Positions 37,370 through 46,712 of a stretch of DNA of 58,788 nt are shown here, piece after piece. The stretch is from assembly GCA_902775385.1 (NCBI GenBank), contig CACYMI010000025.1, positions 1 through 58,788 on the forward strand. Direction: 5' to 3'. The DNA comes from an uncultured Bacteroidales bacterium. GTDB lineage: Bacteria > Bacteroidota > Bacteroidia > Bacteroidales > Bacteroidaceae. The notes beneath the pieces were generated by a model, which was not told the origin of the DNA, did no database searches, and saw nothing but the letters and a program-made list of their open reading frames with translations. A program made the position numbers and the translations under genes. Each line of letters starts with the position of its first letter. Within the stretch, counting starts at the first letter, position 1.

Positions 37370-37403
37370 CATCCGGAACAATTAAAACCAACACAAAACA
37401 ATT

Positions 37404-37823
37404 ATGAAAACAACTGTAAAATTCTTCGTGATTCTGTTCGCACTTGCCATGCAGGTGTGTAGTGTGTACGCAGACAACAAAGACAACAAGGGTACACCCG
37501 TAACTGTAAAGAGTACCAAGGACACACCAACTGTAAGTGGAAATATCGGCCCCAGAAGAGCCAGAGCACAGGTAACAACACTTGATATCGATATATATCT
37601 GGATTTGACAACACGTTGTCTGAACTTCTGCGACCCTGAGGGTAGAAACATCACTTATAATATATATAACGAAGACGACTTCCTGGTAGCCGGCGGCACC
37701 ATTTCATTCGCAGTTGAGGAGGAATCAACCGTATCACTGGCTGACCTGCCGGACGGAATCTACACACTCTCCATCACCTGCGACGGTAAAACCTACGAAG
37801 GCGAATTCGGTTTGGAGGAATAA
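37404..37823 (+). CDS. Small secreted DUF3244-like protein
   Basis: A 139-aa protein with a signal peptide (MKTTVKFFVILFALAMQVCSVYA). After a linker rich in Thr/Lys/Asn, residues of about 60-139 look like an immunoglobulin-type beta-sandwich (TLDIDIYLDL, VSLADLPDGIYTLSITCDGK), as in the DUF3244 family of Bacteroidetes. Two cysteines in TTRCLNFC and one in SITCDG. No enzymatic motif. It is transcribed away from the TPR/HTH regulator and lies behind the heptamer array, so it is the most likely target, and possibly the ligand, of that regulator. Function unknown. Confidence 0.75.
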   Translation: MKTTVKFFVILFALAMQVCSVYADNKDNKGTPVTVKSTKDTPTVSGNIGPRRARAQVTTLDIDIYLDLTTRCLNFCDPEGRNITYNIYNEDDFLVAGGTISFAVEEESTVSLADLPDGIYTLSITCDGKTYEGEFGLEE

Positions 37824-37925
37824 CTGATTCCTGAAAACAGTATTTCTGACAAGCGTTATACTAGCAGGTCATCGCACGCTGTTTGGCACAACCTTTTTGA
37901 TCCTCACATTGTTTCTTTAATTTTC

Positions 37926-37967
37926 GGGAAGTCTGAATGTCACTAAAAACTGCAGTTCAGACTTCCC
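37926..37967 (+). terminator. 12-bp hairpin downstream of the DUF3244-like gene
   Basis: GGGAAGTCTGAA (37926-37937) pairs perfectly with TTCAGACTTCCC (37956-37967); 18-nt loop, no T-run. May be a weak terminator, processing site or attenuator between the two small secreted genes. The rest of the 220-bp gap shows no gene. Confidence 0.45.
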
Positions 37968-38043
37968 CAGTGGGGGGAACAGTCTTAATAAGAAGGAACA
38001 CAAGAGCAGTCCATGACCGGAAAACTAACAGAAAACAACAGCA

Positions 38044-38352
38044 ATGAAACGTTTACTTATCTATCTGACAGCTATCATGCTATTTCCGCAGTTAATATCA
38101 GCGGTAATACTTGTACATAAGCCCGAACAATCATTTTCCGTGTCTCAGACATGTGTGGTTACGCATAAGACATGCAAAAAGCCAAGTTGTACGGCCCCTC
38201 ATATCTGGGTAGCCTACAATGCACATAAGCAAACCGGATCCCAGGTGCTTAACAGGAGCCTCAGAAGGCAGAAGCCTGCAGAAAGGGCTAGGTATCTGGC
38301 TCGTGGAAATGCGTCACAAAGGACTAACAACAGATTGGCTCAGGCACAATAA
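38044..38352 (+). CDS. Small Cys-containing secreted protein, unknown
   Basis: A 102-aa open frame with a plausible signal peptide (MKRLLIYLTAIMLFPQLISA). The mature part has CVVTHKTCKKPSC, then a basic C-terminus rich in Arg, Asn and Gln. No family recognised. It follows the DUF3244-like gene by 220 bp on the same strand with a hairpin between them. It may be a real short secreted protein or a spurious frame; the signal peptide is the main support. Confidence 0.5.
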   Translation: MKRLLIYLTAIMLFPQLISAVILVHKPEQSFSVSQTCVVTHKTCKKPSCTAPHIWVAYNAHKQTGSQVLNRSLRRQKPAERARYLARGNASQRTNNRLAQAQ

Positions 38353-38434
38353 ACCCGTATAAAGACAACGTAAAGACACACACGCAGAAGGTTTTTTGTA
38401 AAGAAAAGAATGTTTAAGGTAAAGTGTTGGTAAC

Positions 38435-38471
38435 GCCTGCCATGCTCCTTGTATTAAGGGAATAGGCAGGC
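38435..38471 (+). terminator. Possible terminator hairpin
   Basis: GCCTGCC (38435-38441) with GGCAGGC (38465-38471), an inner stem CCTT/AAGG and a TTCTTTT run about 5 nt later. Lies about 80 bp after the small secreted gene. Confidence 0.5.
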
Positions 38472-38567
38472 TTGCCTTCTTTTATCGGGATTAGCCCCGA
38501 TTCCTGAATTTTCATACCTCCCGTGCAGTCCCGAAGAGGGGCTTCGCTTCGGAAAAACCCAGATAAA

Positions 38568-38845
38568 TTTGTTTTTTCTCTCGGTTTGCACTAACTTTGA
38601 GGTTATTGTCCCGAAATTACTTCATCTCGGCATAAAAAAGAAAGGATTCTTTTGTTCTGCTCTCGATTTTTCGAAACTTTGAGGCTGTCGCCTCGAAATT
38701 ACTTCATCTCGGCATAAAAAAGAATAAATTCTTTTGTTCTGCTCTCGATTTTTCGAAACTTTGAGGCTGTCGCCTCGAAATTACTTCATCTCGGCATAAA
38801 AAAGAAAGGATTCTTTTGTTCTGCTCTCGATTTTTCGTAATTTTG
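38568..38845 (+). promoter_or_regulatory. Tandem array of 82-bp promoter repeats upstream of argS
   Basis: Three 82-bp units start at 38599, 38681 and 38763, with a degenerate unit in front. Each contains CGAAATTACTTCATCTCGG, then TTTG and 19-20 nt later a -7-like octamer. The outer copies are perfect (TTTG 38568 / TAACTTTG 38592-38599; TTTG 38815 / TAATTTTG 38838-38845). The two middle ones read AAACTTTG (38674-38681, 38756-38763), with the essential T lost. The last promoter should start transcription near 38852, about 25 nt before the argS ATG. Between 38353 and 38567 only the hairpin at 38435 and a stem CCGAAG/CTTCGG near 38531-38552 are seen. Confidence 0.8.
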
Positions 38846-38877
38846 CAGCCCGATATTTATATATAATAAGGTAGAAT

Positions 38878-40480
38878 ATGGAAATAGCAAGCAAAATAAT
38901 GGTGGCCGTACAGGCTGTAATTGAGGAATTGTACGGCGTGCAGGTACCCTCGAAGATGGTGCAGTTGCAGGAGACCCGTCCTAGGCAACGGCTCAGGAGA
39001 TAGGCGAGCAGCTAGTGGCTAAGGTTCCCGAGGTAATCAGTAAGTTTAACGTAATCAAGGGCTTTCTGAATCTGACAATCAATCCCGCCCAGTGGATAGA
39101 GCTGTTGGAGAGCATTCAGCAGAATCCCACTTTCGGCTTTACACCCGTTACGGATGAGAGTCCGCTGGTAATGATTGAGTATTCAAGTCCCAATACCAAC
39201 AAGCCCCTACATCTGGGTCATGTGCGTAACAACCTGTTGGGTTGGGCGCTGGCCAATGTAATGCAGGCCAACGGTAACAAGGTGGTGAAGACCAACATTG
39301 TGAATGACCGTGGTATTCACATCTGCAAGAGTATGCTGGCATGGCTGAGGTGGGGTAACGGCGAGACACCCGAGAGCAGCGGCAAGAAGGGCGACCATCT
39401 GATTGGCGATTACTATGTGGCCTTCGACAAGCACTATCGTGAGGAAGTGAGGCAGCTGATGGCTCAGGGTATGGATGAAGAGCAGGCCAAGCAGGAGGCT
39501 CCGCTGATAAAGGAAGCCCATGAGATGCTCGTGAAGTGGGAGCAGAATGACCCCGAGGTCCGTGCTCTTTGGCGCAAGATGAACGAATGGGTATATGCCG
39601 GCTTTGACGAGACATACAAGGCGCTGGGCGTAAGCTTCGATAAGATATACTACGAGAGCAACACCTATCTGGAGGGTAAGGAGAAGGTGGAGGAAGGTCT
39701 GCAAAAGGGATTCTTCTACCGTCGTGAAGACGGCTCGGTATGGGCCGACCTGACCAAAGAGGGCCTGGACGAGAAACTCCTGCTGCGCTCTGACGGTACC
39801 AGTGTCTATATGACGCAGGATATCGGTACGGCCAAGCTCCGCTTCCAGGACTACCCCATCGACAAGATGATCTACGTGGTGGGCAACGAACAGAACTACC
39901 ACTTCCAGGTGCTCAGTATCCTGCTGGACAAGTTAGGCTTCAAGTGGGGCAAAGACCTTGTTCACTTCTCCTACGGAATGGTGGAACTGCCTAACGGTAA
40001 GATGAAGAGCCGCGAGGGAACCGTAGTGGATGCCGAAAGTACTTCATTCTGAAGGTGGATGCCCGTAAGAATATGCTATTCAATCCCGAGGAGAGTATTG
40101 ACTTTAACGGAAATACCGGTCCCTTCATCCAATATACCTATGCCCGTATCCGCAGTATCCTGCGCAAGGCCGGTGACGTGGACTTCTCCGCCTTGGCCAG
40201 GGATACCGAGTTGAGTGATAAGGAGATCAGCCTGATTCAACACCTGCAGGGATTCCAGGCAGCTGTCAAGCAGGCAGGCACAGACTACAATCCCAGCTGC
40301 ATTGCCAACTACTGCTACGAGTTGGTCAAGGAGTACAACCAGTTCTATCACGACTTCAGCGTGTTGCGCGAGGAGGATGAGAAGAAACGCCAGTTCCGTA
40401 TCGCCCTCTCCGCTGCCGTCAGTCAGGTGATAAGAAACGGCATGGGACTCTTAGGTATCGAAGTGCCGGAAAGAATGTAA
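38878..40480 (+). pseudogene. argS: Arginyl-tRNA synthetase, interrupted by two internal deletions
   Basis: Three segments of one ArgS are visible in different frames. 38878-38979 encodes the N-terminus (MEIASKIMVAV..., ending VQLQETR), then the frame meets TAG at 39001. About 24 residues normally linking it to TAQEIGEQLVAKVPEV (conserved FEGHLTLVVFPF block) are missing. The second segment (to 40052) carries the HIGH-type SPNTNKPLHLGHVRNN and MKSREGTVVDA (KMSK loop). A second loss, of about 40 residues, occurs at 40040, and the third segment (KYFILKVDARKNMLFNPEES, GNTGPFIQYTYARIRSIL, to 40480) completes the anticodon-binding domain. ArgS is essential, so either another copy exists or these are assembly errors. 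Confidence 0.88.
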
Positions 40481-40536
40481 GAAAAGCCTTTCCCCTGCCC
40501 CCTCCCCAGGAGGGAGGGAAACTATGAATTGCGATT

Positions 40537-40965
40537 ATGGATTACGAGAAGCTAAAGGGAATTGTAGATTTCAACGCCATTGCGGTGGATGCCGGCTGTA
40601 GCGGCAACCCCGGCCCTATGGAATACCAGGGAGTCTATCTGGGCAATGAGCAGCGGCTGTTCCATTACGGTCCCGTACACGGTACCAATAACATCGGCGA
40701 GTTTCTGGCCATCGTCCATGCCCTGGCGCTCATCAAGCAGAAAGGCTGGGACATGAAGGTGTACAGTGACTCGTACAATGCCATTCTGTGGGTGAAGAAC
40801 CGCCGGTGCAAGACCAAATTGGAGCATACCCCCCAGACAGAAGGCCTCTTTCAGCTGATAGCCCGTGCCGAGGACTGGCTCTGGAAGAATCCGCAACATG
40901 CGCCTGTGCTGAAGTGGGAAACCAGTCAGTGGGGTGAGATTCCCGCTGACTTCGGACGGAAGTAA
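40537..40965 (+). CDS. RNase H-family ribonuclease
   Basis: A 142-aa RNase HI-type protein that cleaves the RNA strand of RNA/DNA hybrids. Acidic residues are in AVDAGCSGNPG (first Asp), NNIGEFLAIVHAL (Glu) and VYSDSYNAILWVK (second Asp); a further Asp near the C-terminus (PADFG) may be the fourth. It lacks the N-terminal hybrid-binding domain. The 56-bp gap to argS includes a GC-rich inverted stretch (TTTCCC/GGGAAA). Common in Bacteroidetes. Cytoplasmic. Confidence 0.85.
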   Translation: MDYEKLKGIVDFNAIAVDAGCSGNPGPMEYQGVYLGNEQRLFHYGPVHGTNNIGEFLAIVHALALIKQKGWDMKVYSDSYNAILWVKNRRCKTKLEHTPQTEGLFQLIARAEDWLWKNPQHAPVLKWETSQWGEIPADFGRK

Positions 40966-41040
40966 ATCCCAGTTCATGATTCGCAATCGGTAACCCGTAA
41001 ACTGTAATTGAAAGCTGACACAGACATCGGAGAATGCCCA

Positions 41041-42858
41041 ATGGTTAGAGTACTTTACATATTCCGCATGGTAATGTTCCTTACCGCAATTTCGCTGGTG
41101 GGGAAGGTGGCTTTTATGCTTTACAATGCCGGAGAATACTGTACGCTGCTGAATATCTGGGATGTGCTGTGGGCCGGCCTGCCGTTTGACTTAAGCATAG
41201 CCGCCCTGCTGACATTGCCGGTATGGGCTGTCACGACAGTTACGATGTACCGTCCGAATCTGCGCCTGAGAGCCGTTCTGTGGCCTTATCTGGTTGTCAT
41301 GACCTTGTTCACGGTCATCGTAACGGCAGGCGACGTAGTAATGTATCACCACTGGAAATTCAAGTTGGATGCCTGCATCTTCAACTATATGTCCTCCCCC
41401 GGCTCGGCAGGAGCCAGTGCCCCTATGTGGTATATAGTCACCTGTCTTTCAATGGCAGCGGTTCTGATAGTCGTAACCATCACAGCCGTCATTGTAATGA
41501 CTCCCAAGCGTATTACCGAAGAGGGGAGGGGAGTAAACAGGACCAACTTTCTGGCCACCGGGGCGCTGCTGGTCTTTACCGTATTCGGGATAACAGGCCA
41601 GAGGGTAACGGAAGCCAGCGTGTTTGAGTTCCGCCCCATTGTACTGAATCATGCTGCTGTGAACTCACCGGGGCACATGCTGCATTCCTTCTGGATCTAT
41701 ATGCAGGCTCCCGACAGACAGTTCAGGAGCATGAGTCATGAGGAATGTGACCGGCTGATGCAAGACCTCTATCCCGAGCAGATGGATGACATCACAGACA
41801 CATTGCTGACAACCACCCGGCCCAACATACTGACCATTCAGTTAGAGAGTCTCGGTGCCTCCTTCGTGGAGACATTGGGCGGAGCGGAAGGCGTTACCCC
41901 CGAGTTGTGCCGGTGGATGGAGCGGGGCGTGAACTTTACCAATGCCTGGTCCGGCAGTTTCCGCACGGACCGAGGAACCGTATGCGCCCTGTCAGGTCAT
42001 CCCTCTTATCCTACCTACAGCCTGATGATGGAGGACGACTGTCTGGGGCATTTCCCCAGCCTGGCCACCACCCTTTCCGGTTTAGGGTACAGAACTGACT
42101 ATCTGTACGGCGGCAACTCCGAGAATATGAATAAACGCAAGTATCTGCTTGCATCCGGTTTCCGGAAAGTCTGGGATATCAGCAACTTGGACGTGCCGGT
42201 AGAGGAGCGGGATGCGTGGGGTGCCAATGACAGCATCTCCTTCCGACGCCTCTTTGATATCCTGACCACGCGGACCGACTCAGCCTGGTACTTCGGCTAT
42301 CAGACCATTTCCAGCCACGAACCCTGGATGGTTCCCTATCACCGGCTGGACAACGAGGTGTACAATGCCTTCGCCTATACCGACCACTGCCTGGGAGCCT
42401 TCCTTGATAGCCTGAGCCGGACACCCGTCTGGGATAATCTGGTAGTGCTGATCTTTGCCGACCACGGCAATATGTACCAGTTGGATTACCAGCACCCGAT
42501 GTTCTTCAGAATGCCCCTGCTGATGGTGGGCGGAGCCGTCAGGGAACCCAGGACGATGAACATGTTTGTCAGCCAGAGCGATATGGTAGGTACGCTACTG
42601 GCTCAAATGCGCATAAGCGGCAAGGACTACCCGTGGAGCCGCAATGTACTGAGCAGGAACTACCGCTACCCGTTCGTATATGCCACCTACCCGTCAGGAC
42701 TGTTGTTTGCCGACAGCACAGGCATTACAATGACAGACCTGCAGTCAGGCTGCGTGGTATATGACGAAGGCGGGAACGGTGACATGAGAGTAAACCGTAC
42801 CCGGGCCATCCTGCAACGCAGCTATGAGAGACTCCGGGATATAAACATAGGACACTGA
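41041..42858 (+). CDS. LTA synthase-like membrane sulfatase-fold transferase
   Basis: A 605-aa protein, start ATG 41041 (an upstream TTG at 41008 would add eleven polar residues before helix 1). About five membrane helices occupy residues 1-195, then an extracytoplasmic alkaline-phosphatase/sulfatase domain at about 250-560. Motifs: NILTIQLESLGASF (metal-binding Glu), SGSFRTDRGT with the nucleophile Thr, YGGNSENMN, and VLIFADHGNMYQ (metal Asp-His). This is the LtaS/OpgB/EptA superfamily, which transfers phosphoglycerol or phosphoethanolamine from phospholipids. In a Gram-negative the target would be a lipid or periplasmic glycan. It is coupled to a PAP2 phosphatase (5 bp apart) and a barrel protein. 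Substrate unknown. Confidence 0.88.
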   Translation: MVRVLYIFRMVMFLTAISLVGKVAFMLYNAGEYCTLLNIWDVLWAGLPFDLSIAALLTLPVWAVTTVTMYRPNLRLRAVLWPYLVVMTLFTVIVTAGDVVMYHHWKFKLDACIFNYMSSPGSAGASAPMWYIVTCLSMAAVLIVVTITAVIVMTPKRITEEGRGVNRTNFLATGALLVFTVFGITGQRVTEASVFEFRPIVLNHAAVNSPGHMLHSFWIYMQAPDRQFRSMSHEECDRLMQDLYPEQMDDITDTLLTTTRPNILTIQLESLGASFVETLGGAEGVTPELCRWMERGVNFTNAWSGSFRTDRGTVCALSGHPSYPTYSLMMEDDCLGHFPSLATTLSGLGYRTDYLYGGNSENMNKRKYLLASGFRKVWDISNLDVPVEERDAWGANDSISFRRLFDILTTRTDSAWYFGYQTISSHEPWMVPYHRLDNEVYNAFAYTDHCLGAFLDSLSRTPVWDNLVVLIFADHGNMYQLDYQHPMFFRMPLLMVGGAVREPRTMNMFVSQSDMVGTLLAQMRISGKDYPWSRNVLSRNYRYPFVYATYPSGLLFADSTGITMTDLQSGCVVYDEGGNGDMRVNRTRAILQRSYERLRDINIGH

Positions 42859-42863
42859 TACAG

Positions 42864-43613
42864 ATGAGAAGGCTATTCCCCATATTCTCCTGCCTGCTTG
42901 TCGCTTGTAGCATAATGGCTCAGGAGGCTGTTCCGCAGGACAGCCTTGCCGGCGTATGCGGCACGGAGCACAAGTTCAAGGCAACGCAGCTGATAGTGCC
43001 GGGTTCGCTGGTAACCCTGGGTGCTGTGGGCATAGCCTTTCATGAAAAATTGGGAGAATGGGGTTCGCCCACCCATACCGGTGCGGATAATTACATCCAG
43101 TATGTGCCCGTAGCGGCCAACCTGTTTCTGGGCAGTGCAGGTGTCAGGCATAAGCACAGCTTTGTGGACCGGGTTATCATCTCGGCTACAGCATACGCCA
43201 TAGAGGCCGCCCTTGTCAACGGACTGAAATATACCGTCAGGGAGGCCCGTCCGGGGGCGGACGGAAGAAAGAACTCTTTTCCCTCGGGGCATTCGGCCAC
43301 AGCGTTCACCGGTGCTGAGCTGGTCAGGAAGGAATACGGCTGGGGATACGGCTCGGCAGCCTATGCCATAGCCATCGCTACCGGTGTGCTGCGTGTCACC
43401 AACCACAAACACTGGTGCAACGATGTGCTGGCCGGTGCCGGTATAGGCATCCTTTCGGTAAATGCTGCCTATTGGCTCTACCCCCTGGAGAAGAAACTGT
43501 TCCGTACTGACAGGAACAGGAACAAAAGTCAGGGTGCAGCCGCCCTCATGGTAATGCCCACCTACGAGCCGTTTCACAATACGGTAGGTTTTTCCCTTAA
43601 CGCCACATTGTAA
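42864..43613 (+). CDS. PAP2-type phosphatase
   Basis: A 249-aa protein with a signal peptide (MRRLFPIFSCLLVACSIMAQ) and several membrane-like segments. The phosphatase signature appears as KYTVREARP, SFPSGHSATAF and NHKHWCNDVLAGAGIG, with the catalytic His residues in SGHS and KHWCND. It acts on lipid phosphates such as undecaprenyl pyrophosphate or phosphatidate/diacylglycerol products. Placed 5 bp after the LTA synthase-like gene and 3 bp before a barrel gene, so the three form a tight operon, probably for envelope lipid remodelling. Confidence 0.92.
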   Translation: MRRLFPIFSCLLVACSIMAQEAVPQDSLAGVCGTEHKFKATQLIVPGSLVTLGAVGIAFHEKLGEWGSPTHTGADNYIQYVPVAANLFLGSAGVRHKHSFVDRVIISATAYAIEAALVNGLKYTVREARPGADGRKNSFPSGHSATAFTGAELVRKEYGWGYGSAAYAIAIATGVLRVTNHKHWCNDVLAGAGIGILSVNAAYWLYPLEKKLFRTDRNRNKSQGAAALMVMPTYEPFHNTVGFSLNATL

Positions 43614-43616
43614 ATA

Positions 43617-44546
43617 ATGAGAAGGACAATAGCCGTTATATTACTTATGTCAGTGGCCGCATCAGTCGTCCGGGCGCAGTCGGAAGGACCAGAGACCTCC
43701 ATGGTCTCACCCTACTATTTCGGTCCCAATGCCTTCCCGGTTCCGGATATGCTGGACGGCACGGTACAGCATGACCTGCGTGTGGAAATGTCAGGCAGTC
43801 ATTATTTCGGTACCAGGGGCGACCATACCACAGACCTCACGCTCAAGGTTAACATACCTGTTTTCACGGACCGCGTCAATATCAGCGCCTGGATGCCTCT
43901 GGCCGAGTGGTACAGGAATTCGGATGAGAGTCTGCGGGCATACCGCCTGACGGAGAAAGCCCTAACCGATTCCAAGGCCCGCAAAGGCTGCGTCAGCGGT
44001 GATGTATATGTGTCCGCCGATGTGCAGCTGTTCCGTCAGAAACGCTATCTGCCCGATGTCGCCTTGCGCGCCGTACTCAGAACGGCCTCCGGGAATGACT
44101 TCCAGTATGCCCGTAACTATGACAGTCCCGGCTACTTCTTCGATGGCACGGTAGCCAAGTCCTTCGGACTGGATGCCGGGAAGAAACATAACCTGCGTGT
44201 AGCCGCCAGCTTCGGCTTCCTTTGCTGGCAGACAGGCCAGTCCCGTCAGAATGACGCCTGGATGTTCGGCCTGATGCTGAAGTGGACCCATAAGCGTTTC
44301 ATGTTAGAGGAAACCCTGCGCGGCTATAAGGGATGGGAGCATTTAAGCACCAAGGACAAGGACCTGGCCCATGACCGTCCTTTCGTCCTGAAGACACGTG
44401 CCTCCTATCGTGTGGGGCATTGGGAGGCATTGGCCTCCTATCAGTGGGGCATACGTGACTACCCCTTCCATCAGGTGCAGCTGGGCGTAGCCTGTTACAT
44501 CAATGTACTGGGTAAGATAACAGAGTGGGAGAAAAAGAGAAAATAG
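43617..44546 (+). CDS. Predicted outer-membrane protein, unknown
   Basis: A 309-aa protein with a signal peptide (MRRTIAVILLMSVAASVVRAQ). Strands such as DLRVEMSGSHYFGTRGDHTT, RVNISAWMPLAEWY, HNLRVAASFGFLCWQ and HWEALASYQWGI alternate as in a beta-barrel. No family recognised. It is the last gene of the LTA synthase-like/PAP2 trio. It may link that lipid-modifying activity to the outer membrane. Confidence 0.7.
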   Translation: MRRTIAVILLMSVAASVVRAQSEGPETSMVSPYYFGPNAFPVPDMLDGTVQHDLRVEMSGSHYFGTRGDHTTDLTLKVNIPVFTDRVNISAWMPLAEWYRNSDESLRAYRLTEKALTDSKARKGCVSGDVYVSADVQLFRQKRYLPDVALRAVLRTASGNDFQYARNYDSPGYFFDGTVAKSFGLDAGKKHNLRVAASFGFLCWQTGQSRQNDAWMFGLMLKWTHKRFMLEETLRGYKGWEHLSTKDKDLAHDRPFVLKTRASYRVGHWEALASYQWGIRDYPFHQVQLGVACYINVLGKITEWEKKRK

Positions 44547-44564
44547 ATAAAAATATAATATATT

Positions 44565-46622
44565 ATGGAAAAGAAATTCAAGAGAACCCTTGTAACGTCC
44601 GCTTTGCCATACGCAAACGGCCCCGTTCATATCGGACACCTGGCAGGCGTGTATGTTCCTGCCGACATCTATGTCCGTTATCTGCGTCTGAAGGGACGCG
44701 ATGTACTGTTCATCGGCGGCTCCGACGAGCACGGCGTACCCGTTACCATCCGTGCCCGTAAGGAAGGAATCACCGTTCAGGAGGTTGTGGACCGTTACCA
44801 TAACCTGATAAAGGACAGTTTCCAGAAGTTCGGCATCTCCTTTGACGTGTACAGCCGTACCACCAGCCAGACACACCACAAGCTGGCCAGCGACTTCTTC
44901 CGCAAACTCTATGACGACGGCAAGTTCGTAGAGCAGGTAAGCGAGCAGTTCTATGACGAGCAGACCGGCCATTTCCTGACCGACCGTAACATCAAGGGCG
45001 AATGCCCCCGCTGTCACGCCCCCGAGGCTTACGGCGACCAGTGCGAGAAGTGCGGCGCGACCCTTTCGCCCGAGGAACTCATCAACCCCTATAATGCCGA
45101 GACCGGCAATCCGTTAGTAAAGAAGGCCACCAAGCACTGGTATCTGCCCCTTGACCAGGCACAGCCTTGGCTGGAGAAGTGGATACTGGAGGAGCATAAA
45201 GAGTGGCGCTCCAACGTGTACGGCCAGTGCAAGAGCTGGCTGGACGGCGGCCTGCGGCCCCGTGCCGTAACCCGCGACCTTGACTGGGGAATCCCCGTTC
45301 CTGTGGAAGGAGCGGAGGGAAAGGTGCTGTATGTGTGGTTCGATGCCCCCATCGGCTATATCAGCAACACCAAGGAATTGTGTGACGCCCACCCCGAACT
45401 CGGCTCATGGGAGACCTGGTGGAAGGACGAGGATACCCGCCTGATCCACTTCATCGGAAAAGACAACATCGTATTCCACTGTATTGTATTCCCCGCCATG
45501 CTGAAGGCACACGGCGATTACATTCTTCCTGACAACGTACCCAGCAATGAGTTCCTGAACCTGGAAGGCAACAAGATCTCCACCTCTAAGAACTATGCCG
45601 TATGGCTGAACGAATACCTGGAGGAACTTCCCAACCGTCAGGACGAACTCCGCTATGTACTGACAGCCAATGCCCCCGAGACCAAGGACAACGACTTCAC
45701 CTGGGCCGATTTCCAGGCACGTTGCAACAACGAGCTGGTAGCCGTTTACGGTAACTTCGTGAACCGTGCCCTGCAGCTTACCCAGAAGTACTATGACGGT
45801 ATAGTCCCCGCCTGTGGCGAACTGAATGATTATGACCGGGAGACCCTGACCGAGTTCCAGGGTGTGAAGGAGCGCCTGGAGGCCTTGCTGGAAGGCTTCA
45901 AGTTCCGCGAGGCCCAGAAGGAGGCCATGAACCTGGCCCGTATCGGTAACAAGTATATTGCCGACTGCGAACCCTGGAAGGTTATCAAGACCGATCCGGA
46001 GCGTGTAAAGACCATTATCAATATATCCCTGCAGCTGACAGCCAACCTGGCCATCGCCTTTGAGCCCTTCCTGCCCTTCAGCAGCGACAGGCTGCGTAAG
46101 ATGATCAGCATGGACAGCTTCTCATGGGAACAGTTGGGAAGCCTGGATCTCCTGCCCGCCGGCAAGCAGTTGCCCAAGCCCGAGTTGCTCTTCACCAAGA
46201 TCGAGGACGATGTGGTAGCAGCCCAGGTGAAGAAGCTGGAGGATACCATCAAGGCCAATGAGGCCGCCAACTATAAGGCCGCACCCGTTAAGGACATCAT
46301 ACCCTTTGAGGACTTCGAGAAACTGGATATCCGCGTCGGTCTGGTAAAGGCCTGCGAGAAGATCAAGAAGAGCAAGAAACTCCTGAAGTTCACCCTGGAT
46401 GACGGCTCCGGCAAGGACCGCACCATCCTGAGCGGTATAGCCCAGTGGTATGCGCCTGAGCAGCTGGTAGGCAAGCGTGTCCTGTTCATCGCCAACCTGG
46501 CCCCGCGTCAGATGATGGGCGAGGAAAGCTGCGGTATGATTCTCAGCGCCGTCAACTACAACGGCGACCTCAGCGTCACCACAACCCTTGACGATGTGAA
46601 GGGCGGCAGCCAGGTAGGTTAA
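44565..46622 (+). CDS. metG: Methionyl-tRNA synthetase
   Basis: A 685-aa class I synthetase. HIGH-type motif in [22 protein letters not shown]-type loop as [12 protein letters not shown], zinc-knuckle cysteines in [18 protein letters not shown]. The C-terminal tRNA-binding (EMAPII-like) domain (about 575-685: [20 protein letters not shown]) is included. Length fits the dimeric MetRS of Bacteroidetes. It starts 18 bp after the barrel gene with no visible promoter of its own. Confidence 0.97.
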   Translation: MEKKFKRTLVTSALPYANGPVHIGHLAGVYVPADIYVRYLRLKGRDVLFIGGSDEHGVPVTIRARKEGITVQEVVDRYHNLIKDSFQKFGISFDVYSRTTSQTHHKLASDFFRKLYDDGKFVEQVSEQFYDEQTGHFLTDRNIKGECPRCHAPEAYGDQCEKCGATLSPEELINPYNAETGNPLVKKATKHWYLPLDQAQPWLEKWILEEHKEWRSNVYGQCKSWLDGGLRPRAVTRDLDWGIPVPVEGAEGKVLYVWFDAPIGYISNTKELCDAHPELGSWETWWKDEDTRLIHFIGKDNIVFHCIVFPAMLKAHGDYILPDNVPSNEFLNLEGNKISTSKNYAVWLNEYLEELPNRQDELRYVLTANAPETKDNDFTWADFQARCNNELVAVYGNFVNRALQLTQKYYDGIVPACGELNDYDRETLTEFQGVKERLEALLEGFKFREAQKEAMNLARIGNKYIADCEPWKVIKTDPERVKTIINISLQLTANLAIAFEPFLPFSSDRLRKMISMDSFSWEQLGSLDLLPAGKQLPKPELLFTKIEDDVVAAQVKKLEDTIKANEAANYKAAPVKDIIPFEDFEKLDIRVGLVKACEKIKKSKKLLKFTLDDGSGKDRTILSGIAQWYAPEQLVGKRVLFIANLAPRQMMGEESCGMILSAVNYNGDLSVTTTLDDVKGGSQVG

Positions 46623-46662
46623 GATTTTTGTGCAAAATGTTGGCTATTTCGGATAAAAGATG

Positions 46663-46670
46663 TAATTTTG
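46663..46670 (+). promoter_or_regulatory. -7 box of ddh
   Basis: TAATTTTG, with TTGG near -33 (19-nt spacer), partly matching. The start codon lies about 43 nt downstream. Confidence 0.6.
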
Positions 46671-46712
46671 TCGCGCAAATTAACAGCAAAGGTAACAAAA
46701 AGCATATCAAAC

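Noticed and set aside
38599..38845. CRISPR array
   Set aside because: Units of 82 bp are repeated over their whole length with no unique spacers; they contain promoters. The TCTCAAC arrays have no spacers either.
38979..39003. Recoded TAG (pyrrolysine) in argS
   Set aside because: The conserved block before it is missing and the frame changes, so it is a deletion, not recoding.
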